Below are positions 1 through 5,189 of a stretch of 5,968 nucleotides of DNA, piece by piece. This DNA comes from an uncultured Bacilli bacterium (lineage in GTDB: Bacteria > Bacillota_I > Bacilli_A > RF39 > UBA660), in NCBI GenBank assembly GCA_947623645.1, contig CANQHK010000074.1, forward strand, positions 1 to 5,968, written 5' to 3'. A program made the translations under genes and the position numbers. The notes under the pieces are model-generated. The model searched no databases. It had not been told where the DNA came from and saw only the letters and a program-made list of their open reading frames with translations. Within the stretch, counting starts at the first letter, position 1, and the number at the start of each line of letters is the position of its first letter.

Positions 1-1654
1 GAACATCTTTTCTTAAAGCTTTTACCGTACTTCTTGCGATTACTTTACTTCCAATCGATGCTTGAACAGGAATTTCAAACATTTGTCTTGGAATTGTTTC
101 TTTTAATTTTTCAACGACACTTCTTCCTCTTTTATAAGCAAAATCTTTATGGACGATTACACTTAAAGCATCGACGATTTCACCATTTAAAAGAATATCC
201 ATTTTTACTAAATCACTTTCTTTATATCCGATCATTTCATAATCAAAAGAAGCATACCCCTTGGTGGAAGATTTTAATTTGTCAAAAAAGTCATAGACAA
301 TTTCGGATAACGGAAGATCATAGTGAATATTGACTCGTTCTTTATCAATGTATTCCATTCCTATATACGTTCCGCGTTTATTTTGACAAAGTTCCATAAT
401 TGCTCCGACAAAATTACTTGGTGTAAAAATACTCGTTTTTATATAAGGTTCTTTGACTTTTTGGATTTTTCCACGATCTGGAAATTTGGATGGAGAATCC
501 ACCATTACAACACTCTTATCTGTAAGTTCCACTTCATAAACTACAGAAGGAGCAGTTACAATTAAATCAAGATGATACTCTCTTTCCAATCTTTCTTTAA
601 TAATATCCATATGAAGAAGTCCTAAAAAACCTGTTCGAAAACCAAACCCTAAAGCTTTCGATGTTTCTGGTTCAAAGGTCAAAGATGCATCATTCAGTTT
701 TAACTTTTGTAATGCTTCTCGTAAATCTTCAAAACGATTGGTTTCAACAGGGAAAATTCCACAAAAAACCATCGATTTCATAGGTTTATATCCAGGAAGA
801 GGAACTTTGGCAGGATTTTCTTTCAAAGTGATTGTATCTCCTACTTTTACATCTTCGATACTTTTAATACTTGCTGTAATGAAACCAACATCTCCTGGAT
901 ACAAAGCATCTTTCTTTTTTTCTTTAGGAGTCATGACTCCTACTTCCAAAACTTCATAGGTTGCACCGGTTTCCATAAACTGTATCTTATCTCCTCTTCG
1001 TAACACTCCATTCATCACTCTACAAGATACTACAACTCCTCGGTAAGAATCAAAAAGAGAATCAAAAATTAAAGCTTGTAAAGGTTCTTCTTGTTTTCCC
1101 TTTGGAGCAGGTATTTTTTCAATAATAGCAGCTAACAATTCTTCAATTCCTACTCCATTTTTAGCACTGGTTAAAATAATTTCATCTTCCGAAAATCCAA
1201 CCGTTTCTTTTAATTCCTCTGTAACTTTTGAAACATCCGCATTCGGTAAATCAATTTTATTGATAACAGGAATAATCGTTAAATCGTTTTCTAAGGCTAA
1301 ATACAAATTCGCTAAAGTTTGTGCCTCGATTCCCTGCGCTGCATCAACGACAAGTATTGCTCCTTCACAAGCCGCTAAACTACGAGATACTTCATACGTA
1401 AAGTCGACATGTCCTGGCGTATCGATTAAATGAAGAATATAATCTTCCCCCTGATAATGATAATTTAATTCTACTGCATTCAGTTTGATAGTAATTCCTC
1501 TTTCTCTTTCGATATCCATTGCATCCAACATTTGATCTTTACTTTCTCGAAGACTAACAGCATTGGTTTTTTCTAATATACGATCAGCAAGAGTACTTTT
1601 ACCATGATCAATATGAGCAATGATTGAAAAGTTGCGAATGTTTGCTTGTTTCAT
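1..1654 (-). CDS. lepA: Elongation factor 4 (LepA), ribosome-associated GTPase; 3' end cut by window
   Basis: My reverse-strand translation gives 551 codons, MKQANIRNFSIIAHIDHGKS onward, open to the window edge. Visible GTPase motifs are G1 AHIDHGKS (13-20), the switch I region ERERGITIK (49-57), DTPGH (78-82), NKID (132-135) and SAK near 163. The LepA hallmark GFRTGFLGLLHMDII lies at 338-352, where most family members have Cys in place of this Thr. The family is about 600 residues, so roughly 50 C-terminal residues lie outside the window. LepA is a translational GTPase of the EF-G type that binds ribosomes and affects elongation or initiation under stress. The ATG at 1654 is chosen because an in-frame TGA lies three codons upstream and GGTGA (1661-1665) sits 6 bases before it. 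The SOS microprotein gene ends 49 bases upstream on the same strand with no obvious terminator between, so read-through is possible. A TGATATACT extended -10-like site (1672-1680) is too close to the start to be convincing. Confidence 0.97.
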   Translation of the reverse strand, partial: MKQANIRNFSIIAHIDHGKSTLADRILEKTNAVSLRESKDQMLDAMDIERERGITIKLNAVELNYHYQGEDYILHLIDTPGHVDFTYEVSRSLAACEGAILVVDAAQGIEAQTLANLYLALENDLTIIPVINKIDLPNADVSKVTEELKETVGFSEDEIILTSAKNGVGIEELLAAIIEKIPAPKGKQEEPLQALIFDSLFDSYRGVVVSCRVMNGVLRRGDKIQFMETGATYEVLEVGVMTPKEKKKDALYPGDVGFITASIKSIEDVKVGDTITLKENPAKVPLPGYKPMKSMVFCGIFPVETNRFEDLREALQKLKLNDASLTFEPETSKALGFGFRTGFLGLLHMDIIKERLEREYHLDLIVTAPSVVYEVELTDKSVVMVDSPSKFPDRGKIQKVKEPYIKTSIFTPSNFVGAIMELCQNKRGTYIGMEYIDKERVNIHYDLPLSEIVYDFFDKLKSSTKGYASFDYEMIGYKESDLVKMDILLNGEIVDALSVIVHKDFAYKRGRSVVEKLKETIPRQMFEIPVQASIGSKVIARSTVKALRKDV

Positions 1655-1703
1655 TTCACGTCACCACTTATAGTATATCATAGGAAAACGATTTCGAAAA
1701 GTA

Positions 1704-1853
1704 TCATTGAATACGAATCACAATACTTTCGTTTTTGTTTCTTAAATCTTCATTTACTTCTAATTTTTGCATTCTGTTTGCAAGTAGACAGGCAAATAAA
1801 AATGTTCCGATATAAACTCCTAATAATATTTTTACATTTTTTTTCATTTTCAT
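1704..1853 (-). CDS. SOS-controlled single-span membrane microprotein, 49 aa; candidate YneA/SosA-type division inhibitor
   Basis: The 49-residue product begins MKMKKNVK, then has one hydrophobic span ILLGVYIGTFLFACLLAN (about 9-26) and a charged 23-residue tail ending in Gln. Positive residues before the span predict N-in/C-out topology. The start at 1853 is set by AGAGGTG (1861-1867) with 7-base spacing. A longer reading from the ATG at 1898 would begin upstream of the predicted transcription start and inside the LexA operator, so it is rejected. The gene is divergent from lexA and its promoter has a LexA box in the spacer, so SOS induction is well supported. The divergent neighbour of lexA in Bacillus is yneA, whose product blocks division during DNA damage. 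SosA in staphylococci is a comparable short membrane protein. This one is shorter than either and has no LysM. I recognise no sequence homologue. The division-inhibitor role is inferred from position, regulation and topology only. Confidence 0.8.
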   Translation of the reverse strand: MKMKKNVKILLGVYIGTFLFACLLANRMQKLEVNEDLRNKNESIVIRIQ

Positions 1854-1860
1854 AATCTTA

Positions 1861-1867
1861 CACCTCT
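1861..1867 (-). promoter_or_regulatory. Ribosome binding site of the SOS microprotein gene
   Basis: On the minus strand this reads AGAGGTG, an excellent match to the 16S rRNA 3' end, 7 bases before the ATG at 1853. It decides the start: the upstream in-frame ATG at 1898 has no such site and precedes the predicted transcript. Confidence 0.85.
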
Positions 1868-1885
1868 TTCTTTTTTTTACAACTT
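1866..1885. repeat. Left arm of a 20-bp inverted repeat shared by the two divergent leaders
   Basis: Read on the minus strand, this arm is AAGTTGT, then eight A, then GAAAG. It is identical over 20 bases to 2005-2024 on the plus strand. It begins one base after the -10 element of the microprotein promoter, covers its predicted transcription start and runs into its ribosome binding site. The arms are 119 bases apart, so this is better read as duplicated leader sequence than as a hairpin. Confidence 0.9.
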
Positions 1886-1886
1886 T

Positions 1887-1915
1887 ATCATAATACAAAT
1901 GTTTGTTCGTGTCAA
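1887..1915 (-). promoter_or_regulatory. Sigma-A-type promoter of the SOS microprotein gene
   Basis: On the minus strand the -35 is a perfect TTGACA (1910-1915), followed by a 17-base spacer and the -10 TATGAT (1887-1892, five of six). Transcription is predicted to start near 1880, giving a leader of about 27 bases to the ATG at 1853. The spacer is almost entirely filled by LexA box 1, so bound LexA would block RNA polymerase directly. Confidence 0.9.
1896..1909. promoter_or_regulatory. LexA operator, box 1
   Basis: On the minus strand this is CGAACAAACATTTG. Against the Bacillus LexA consensus CGAAC-RNRY-GTTYC/G it differs at the first base of the second half-site (A for G). It abuts the -35 of the microprotein promoter and lies wholly within the spacer. 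It is the best placed of three related sites between the two genes. Confidence 0.8.
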
Positions 1916-1935
1916 TAAGTTTTTCTAAAAAAAAT

Positions 1936-1949
1936 AAAATATTTGTTCT
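1936..1949. promoter_or_regulatory. Probable LexA operator, box 2
   Basis: On the minus strand this is AGAACAAATATTTT. It keeps the GAAC half-site and the AAAY-RTTT centre of box 1, with GAAC exactly 40 bases away, close to four helical turns. It lies upstream of both promoters, not inside either, so it may support cooperative binding or looping. The A/T-rich background makes it less certain than box 1. Confidence 0.5.
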
Positions 1950-1951
1950 AT

Positions 1952-1965
1952 TTTACATTTGTTCG
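1952..1965. promoter_or_regulatory. Probable LexA operator, box 3
   Basis: On the minus strand this is CGAACAAATGTAAA. It has the full CGAAC half-site and a GT at the second half, but the rest of that half is degenerate. It is 16 bases from box 2 and ends 9 bases before the lexA -35 element, so it is the operator nearest to the lexA promoter and the likeliest route to autoregulation. Confidence 0.5.
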
Positions 1966-1974
1966 AAAAAAGTA

Positions 1975-2003
1975 TTGTAAAATAGAAAATTATATGCTAT
2001 ACT
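1975..2003 (+). promoter_or_regulatory. lexA promoter
   Basis: The -35 is TTGTAA (1975-1980, four of six), then a 17-base spacer, then TATACT (1998-2003). A TG at 1995-1996 makes an extended -10. Transcription is predicted to start near 2010, with a leader of about 29 bases before the lexA ATG. Unlike the divergent promoter, its spacer contains no LexA box. Confidence 0.8.
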
Positions 2004-2004
2004 G

Positions 2005-2024
2005 AAGTTGTAAAAAAAAGAAAG
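2005..2024. repeat. Right arm of the 20-bp inverted repeat shared by the two divergent leaders
   Basis: This arm reads AAGTTGT, eight A, GAAAG and is identical in inverted orientation to 1866-1885. As on the other side, it starts one base after the -10 element (here TATACT), so both transcripts would have nearly the same first 15 or so bases. It is followed at once by the lexA ribosome binding site AAAGGA (2025-2030), 8 bases before the ATG. Confidence 0.9.
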
Positions 2025-2038
2025 AAAGGACGTGTTTT

Positions 2039-2656
2039 ATGGAAAAGCTTACGGAAAAGCAAGCTCGTGTTTTAAAAGTTATCAAACAAGCAATCGCAGA
2101 AAAAGGTTATCCTCCTACGGTTCGAGAAATCGGAAATCGTGTTGGATTATCTTCTAGTGCTACGACACAATTTCATATCTGTCAATTAGCAGAAAAAGGA
2201 TATATCAAAAAAGATAAAACAAAAAACAGAACCATCGAATTATTGGTTCCAAATGAATTTTTAGAAAAGAAAGAATCTGTCATCGATGTTCCCCTTCTTG
2301 GTAAAGTTACTGCAGGTCTTCCAATTGAAGCAATTGAAATGCCAGATGAATATTTCTCTCTTCCAGCAAGTTTAGTAGAAAAGAAAAAAGATGTTTTTAC
2401 TCTACGTGTTAGTGGAGAAAGTATGATTAATGTAGGAATTTATGATGGGGATATTATTATTGTAGAAAGACAAAATGTTGCTCATAATGGTGATACCGTT
2501 GTTGCTATGACGGAAAACAATGAAGTAACTGTTAAAACTTATTATAAAGAAAAAGGACATTTTCGCTTACAACCAGAAAATGATTCCATGGATCCAATTA
2601 TTTTAGACAAAGTTACCATTTTAGGAAAAGTTGTTGGACTTTATAGAAAATTGTAA
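2039..2656 (+). CDS. lexA: LexA, SOS-response repressor and self-cleaving serine protease
   Basis: The protein is 205 residues, the usual length for Firmicutes LexA. Residues 1-65 form the winged helix-turn-helix DNA-binding domain, with the family signature GYPPTVREIG at 23-32. The autocleavage bond is Ala92-Gly93 in VTAGLP. The catalytic dyad is Ser128 in SGESM (125-129) and Lys166 in VTVK (163-166). All key residues are intact, so it should be functional: RecA-filament-stimulated self-cleavage would derepress SOS genes after DNA damage. The start is supported by AAAGGA (2025-2030) at 8-base spacing and by MEKLTEKQ, the normal LexA N-terminus. It is divergent from the SOS microprotein gene and separated from it by three operator-like sites, so it probably represses both that gene and itself. 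It is monocistronic, ending at a hairpin terminator 20 bases after the stop. Confidence 0.98.
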   Translation: MEKLTEKQARVLKVIKQAIAEKGYPPTVREIGNRVGLSSSATTQFHICQLAEKGYIKKDKTKNRTIELLVPNEFLEKKESVIDVPLLGKVTAGLPIEAIEMPDEYFSLPASLVEKKKDVFTLRVSGESMINVGIYDGDIIIVERQNVAHNGDTVVAMTENNEVTVKTYYKEKGHFRLQPENDSMDPIILDKVTILGKVVGLYRKL

Positions 2657-2671
2657 ACAAAATTAAAAGTG

Positions 2672-2703
2672 AAAAAGCTAGTCATCAATTGACTAGCCTT
2701 TTT
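2672..2703. terminator. Bidirectional rho-independent terminator between lexA and the BspA-like gene
   Basis: A perfect 8-bp stem, GCTAGTCA (2677-2684) and TGACTAGC (2690-2697), has a TCAAT loop. It is flanked by five A on the left and five T on the right, so it has a U-tract in both directions. It serves lexA (stop at 2656) and the converging BspA-like gene (stop at 2710). Confidence 0.93.
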
Positions 2704-2709
2704 ATTCGA

Positions 2710-5031
2710 TTATTCCCAATCTGTAATGTTTTCCCAAGTTGTTCCAGATGGTTTTTGTGCTTTACATTCATTGAACATGTCCACTGTAAGAGCACCCTCT
2801 TTATGAACGAAATGTTCTCCATAAGTAATTGTTGTTAGCAGAGAATCCTTTTCAAACATATAACTCATATCTTCAACATTGGAAGTATCAAAGCTACTTA
2901 AATTTAATGTTGTTAATCTTAAACAGTTATCAAACATCCATTTCATATCTGCAACTTTTTTTGTATTAAAGTTTGTTAGATTAAGATTTTCAATAATTCT
3001 GCATCCCGAAAACATCATTTGCATTTTTGTAACATTTTCTGTATTAAAATTTTCGAGTCCCTCTATTTTTGTTAACTTTGTACAATAACGAAATAAAGAA
3101 CTCATATTCTCTACATTCTTTGTATCCCAATTTGTTAAGTTTAAGTAAGTTACCTCACATCCATTAAACATACTCTCCATATTTGTAACTTTATCTGTAA
3201 CCCACCTACTTAAATCTAATCTTGAAACGATTGTTGCTCCAAAAACTGCTTGCATATTGGTAACTTGAGATGTGTCAAAATCCTCTATTCCTGAGATCGT
3301 TGTTAACTGACTATCCTTACTAAATAATGCATTCATATTTTTAACCTTTGAAGTTTTCCATCCTGTTAAATTTACACTTTGTAAAGATGTACAATTTCGA
3401 AATAGCCCGGCTATATTTTCTGCATTTTCTGTCTTCCAATTACTCAAATCTAAATTTGTAAGTTGAGAACATCCATTAAACATAGAACTCATATAGATTG
3501 CATTTTGAGTATTCCATCCTCCAATATTTAAACTTGTTAATTTCATTGGATTTTGATCATCCTCTGCCGAAAAGATTTTGCTCATATCAACTACATTTTC
3601 AGTTTGAAAATTTTCTATTCCCTCTATTGTTTGTAAACTATTACATCCATAAAACATCAGACTCATATTAACAACTTGGGAAGTATTAAAATTTTTTACA
3701 TTTAGAGTTGTTAAGCCACTGCATCTGCTAAACATTACATGCATGCTGGTTACTTTATCCGTTACAAAATTTTCTATATTTAAATTGGTTAAACCTCTAC
3801 ATAATTGGAACATTCCTTGCATTGTTGTAACATTCTTCGTATTAAATGAATTTACATCTAAACTTGTTAAACTGCTGCATCCATCAAACATATCTTGCAT
3901 ATTTGTAGCACTATCTGTTACCCAACTGCTTACATTTAACTCTATTAAGTTACTACAGTTCCTAAATATTCCTTGAAAATTATTAACTTTTGATACATTC
4001 CAATTTTCTACACTTAATGTAGTTAATTTAGAACATTCATGGAATAATCGAACCATCGTTATAACATTCGAAGTATCAAAATGTCCAACCTCCAAACTTT
4101 CTAAAGAAGTACAATTATTAAACATATAATTCATATTTTCAACTTTTGATGTATCTAAGTGTTCAATTCCCTCAATGTTTTTTAAAGAAGTAAAGCTATC
4201 AAATAGATAAGAACTATCTTTATTTGCATAGACTTGATCTGTTCCTTGGATATGAAGTTTATAATTATCTGTTTGTGTTCCATCATCTTCGATATAGGCC
4301 ATAACGGTTTTATCTCCATTTGCACTCATATCCCAACTCTTTCCTTTTTCTATTCCTTCTGGAATATTGATTGTTGGTTCTATAACAATACTACTGATGG
4401 ATGTTTTATATTGATAAAATCCTTCACTATAATCCGAAGATATCTGTTTCATCATTCCAATTTGTTCTTGAAATTTTATTTCTGATATCTGACCTGTTTC
4501 TACATGAATTCTATAACTTAAACTTTTATTCTTAATTTGATTATTGTCTGTTACTTCACTATCAATCCATAGTCTTAAACTGTAATGAATCGTTGTATTT
4601 TTAAAAATCGTTCCTTCATCGATAATGAGGTCATTCGTTTCTACAGCAGATAAATAATTAACCTTAGGAGTTGCATTATCTTTTGTTAATCCGTATTTAA
4701 CAATATTCGTTGCTAATTTGTTTTCTGTTTTGGTAACATCTTCTAATTGTAAAATATACTCTACATCTTTTTTACTTTCATTCACTAACCTGAAGTCATA
4801 AGAATCTTGAATTAAACCTACTTCATCATACATAGGAAAAGCATCAGAAAGGGTTAATTCTTTATCTTCTTGCAAATATAATTTTAAATCACCAACCGTT
4901 ATTACTTGACGTCTTGTTCCAGCTAAGGTTAAATTGATGAAGGCATAGGTCACACTTAAAAAGATAACAAAAATACTTGTTATAAAGATACTGATCTTTG
5001 CAACTTGAATTTTTTTCTTGCTTTCAGACAT
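2710..5031 (-). CDS. BspA-like (DUF285) leucine-rich-repeat surface protein with TasA/camelysin-like N-terminal region
   Basis: The product is 773 residues. A lysine-rich start (MSESKKK) precedes a hydrophobic segment at about 13-35 (ISIFITSIFVIFLSVTYAF), a signal peptide or signal anchor; a cut after Ala30 (TYA) would be SipW-like. Residues about 36-180 (TVGDLKLYL, then FPMYDEVGL, then DFRLVNES) look like the beta-rich N-terminal region of TasA/camelysin-type secreted proteins. This is from memory of the pattern, not a profile search. Residues about 220-290 form the lead-in typical of BspA proteins (WDMSANGD, VMAYIEDDG). Seventeen DUF285 repeats follow. The protein ends WENITDWE with no LPXTG, C-terminal span or wall-binding repeat. 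BspA-type proteins are surface or secreted and several bind host matrix proteins; the ligand here is unknown. The start is the ATG at 5031, with GAGGAG (5040-5045) at 8-base spacing. It has its own promoter containing a poly-G run. Confidence 0.93.
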   Translation of the reverse strand: MSESKKKIQVAKISIFITSIFVIFLSVTYAFINLTLAGTRRQVITVGDLKLYLQEDKELTLSDAFPMYDEVGLIQDSYDFRLVNESKKDVEYILQLEDVTKTENKLATNIVKYGLTKDNATPKVNYLSAVETNDLIIDEGTIFKNTTIHYSLRLWIDSEVTDNNQIKNKSLSYRIHVETGQISEIKFQEQIGMMKQISSDYSEGFYQYKTSISSIVIEPTINIPEGIEKGKSWDMSANGDKTVMAYIEDDGTQTDNYKLHIQGTDQVYANKDSSYLFDSFTSLKNIEGIEHLDTSKVENMNYMFNNCTSLESLEVGHFDTSNVITMVRLFHECSKLTTLSVENWNVSKVNNFQGIFRNCSNLIELNVSSWVTDSATNMQDMFDGCSSLTSLDVNSFNTKNVTTMQGMFQLCRGLTNLNIENFVTDKVTSMHVMFSRCSGLTTLNVKNFNTSQVVNMSLMFYGCNSLQTIEGIENFQTENVVDMSKIFSAEDDQNPMKLTSLNIGGWNTQNAIYMSSMFNGCSQLTNLDLSNWKTENAENIAGLFRNCTSLQSVNLTGWKTSKVKNMNALFSKDSQLTTISGIEDFDTSQVTNMQAVFGATIVSRLDLSRWVTDKVTNMESMFNGCEVTYLNLTNWDTKNVENMSSLFRYCTKLTKIEGLENFNTENVTKMQMMFSGCRIIENLNLTNFNTKKVADMKWMFDNCLRLTTLNLSSFDTSNVEDMSYMFEKDSLLTTITYGEHFVHKEGALTVDMFNECKAQKPSGTTWENITDWE
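2845..4161 (-). repeat. Array of 17 BspA-type (DUF285) repeats of about 26 residues
   Basis: This covers residues about 291-729 of the BspA-like protein. Each unit follows the pattern N-W/F-x-T-x-x-V-x-x-M-x-x-M-F-x-x-C-x-x-L-x-x-L-x-L. Units start at residues 291, 317, 343, 369, 395, 421, 447, 474, 505, 531, 557, 584, 609, 634, 661, 687 and 713. Spacing is 25-27 residues, except a 31-residue interval at 474-505 with an acidic insertion (SAEDDQNPMK). A degenerate half-unit (VDMFNECKAQK) caps the array. The repeats have diverged at the DNA level, so they look old and not freshly duplicated. Confidence 0.9.
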
Positions 5032-5039
5032 TTGAACCA

Positions 5040-5045
5040 CTCCTC
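5040..5045 (-). promoter_or_regulatory. Ribosome binding site of the BspA-like gene
   Basis: On the minus strand this reads GAGGAG, 8 bases before the ATG at 5031. It decides the start: an in-frame GTG three codons upstream (5040) overlaps this site and cannot use it. Confidence 0.85.
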
Positions 5046-5062
5046 ATATTTTATATTTTCTC

Positions 5063-5099
5063 ATTATAATTGTACCCCCCCCCCCATCAATTCTGTCAA
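5063..5099 (-). promoter_or_regulatory. Candidate phase-variable promoter of the BspA-like gene
   Basis: On the minus strand a perfect TTGACA (5094-5099) is followed by GAATTGAT, eleven G, and two adjoining -10-like hexamers, TACAAT (5069-5074) and TATAAT (5063-5068). Two pairings are possible. TTGACA with TACAAT has a 19-base spacer, 2 above optimal. TTGATG (5085-5090) with TATAAT has a 16-base spacer, 1 below optimal. The G run lies within the spacer in both, so each change in its length alters promoter geometry. The -35 sits directly after the terminator of the upstream gene. The promoter elements are seen; variation is inferred. Confidence 0.8.
5075..5085. repeat. Homopolymer tract: 11 C on the plus strand (11 G on the coding strand)
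   Basis: Eleven consecutive C stand out in a strongly A/T-rich region; no comparable G/C run occurs elsewhere in the window. It lies between the possible -35 and -10 elements of the BspA-like gene. Runs of this kind are known slipped-strand mutation sites. The exact length in the assembly may be a majority call over a mixed population. Confidence 0.97.
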
Positions 5100-5100
5100 G

Positions 5101-5126
5101 AAAAAAGTAGGAATTTTTCCTACTTT
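5101..5126 (-). terminator. Rho-independent terminator of the repeat surface protein gene
   Basis: A 10-bp stem, AAAGTAGGAA (5104-5113) and TTCCTACTTT (5117-5126), has a 3-base loop. On the minus strand it runs into TTTTTT (5101-5106). It is 63 bases past the stop of the upstream gene and ends one base before the -35 of the BspA-like gene, so it insulates that promoter from read-through. Confidence 0.88.
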
Positions 5127-5189
5127 ACTGTAAAATTTTAGCTAACATTTTTTAATTTATAATTATTCATTTTTTCATCAATGCAAATT

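Noticed and set aside
34..959. Plus-strand open frames of 73-99 codons
   Set aside because: They are antisense to lepA, whose conserved sequence runs through the whole stretch, and show no recognisable protein pattern or ribosome binding site.
1672..1680. TGATATACT on the minus strand as an extended -10 promoter for lepA
   Set aside because: The transcript would start at about the ribosome binding site, leaving a leader of only some 11 bases, and there is no -35 match.
1704..1706. Use of the Mycoplasma code (TGA as Trp)
   Set aside because: Trp is written TGG in the surface protein genes, and TGA fits as the microprotein stop and as the stop bounding the lepA start.
1646..1855. Plus-strand 69-codon open frame across the lepA start and microprotein gene
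   Set aside because: It is antisense to two better supported genes and has no promoter or ribosome binding site.
1854..1898. A 64-residue version of the microprotein starting at the ATG at 1898
   Set aside because: That ATG lies upstream of the -10 element and inside LexA box 1, so it would not be in the transcript. The ATG at 1853 has a strong ribosome binding site.
2845..4161. Regular spacing resembling a CRISPR or tandem DNA repeat array
   Set aside because: The periodicity of about 78 bases comes from a 26-residue protein repeat; the DNA units are diverged and stay in frame.
2879..4485. Plus-strand open frames of 69-83 codons opposite the BspA-like gene
   Set aside because: They are shadows of the repetitive DUF285 coding sequence, reading as Phe/Leu/Val-rich antisense repeats.
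5038..5040. GTG start giving a 776-residue BspA-like protein
   Set aside because: It overlaps the GAGGAG ribosome binding site, which is properly spaced for the ATG at 5031.
5131..5140. TAAAATTTTA palindrome
   Set aside because: It is a short A/T-only palindrome in A/T-rich DNA and too weak to support an operator or terminator. I see nothing else in 5127-5189.
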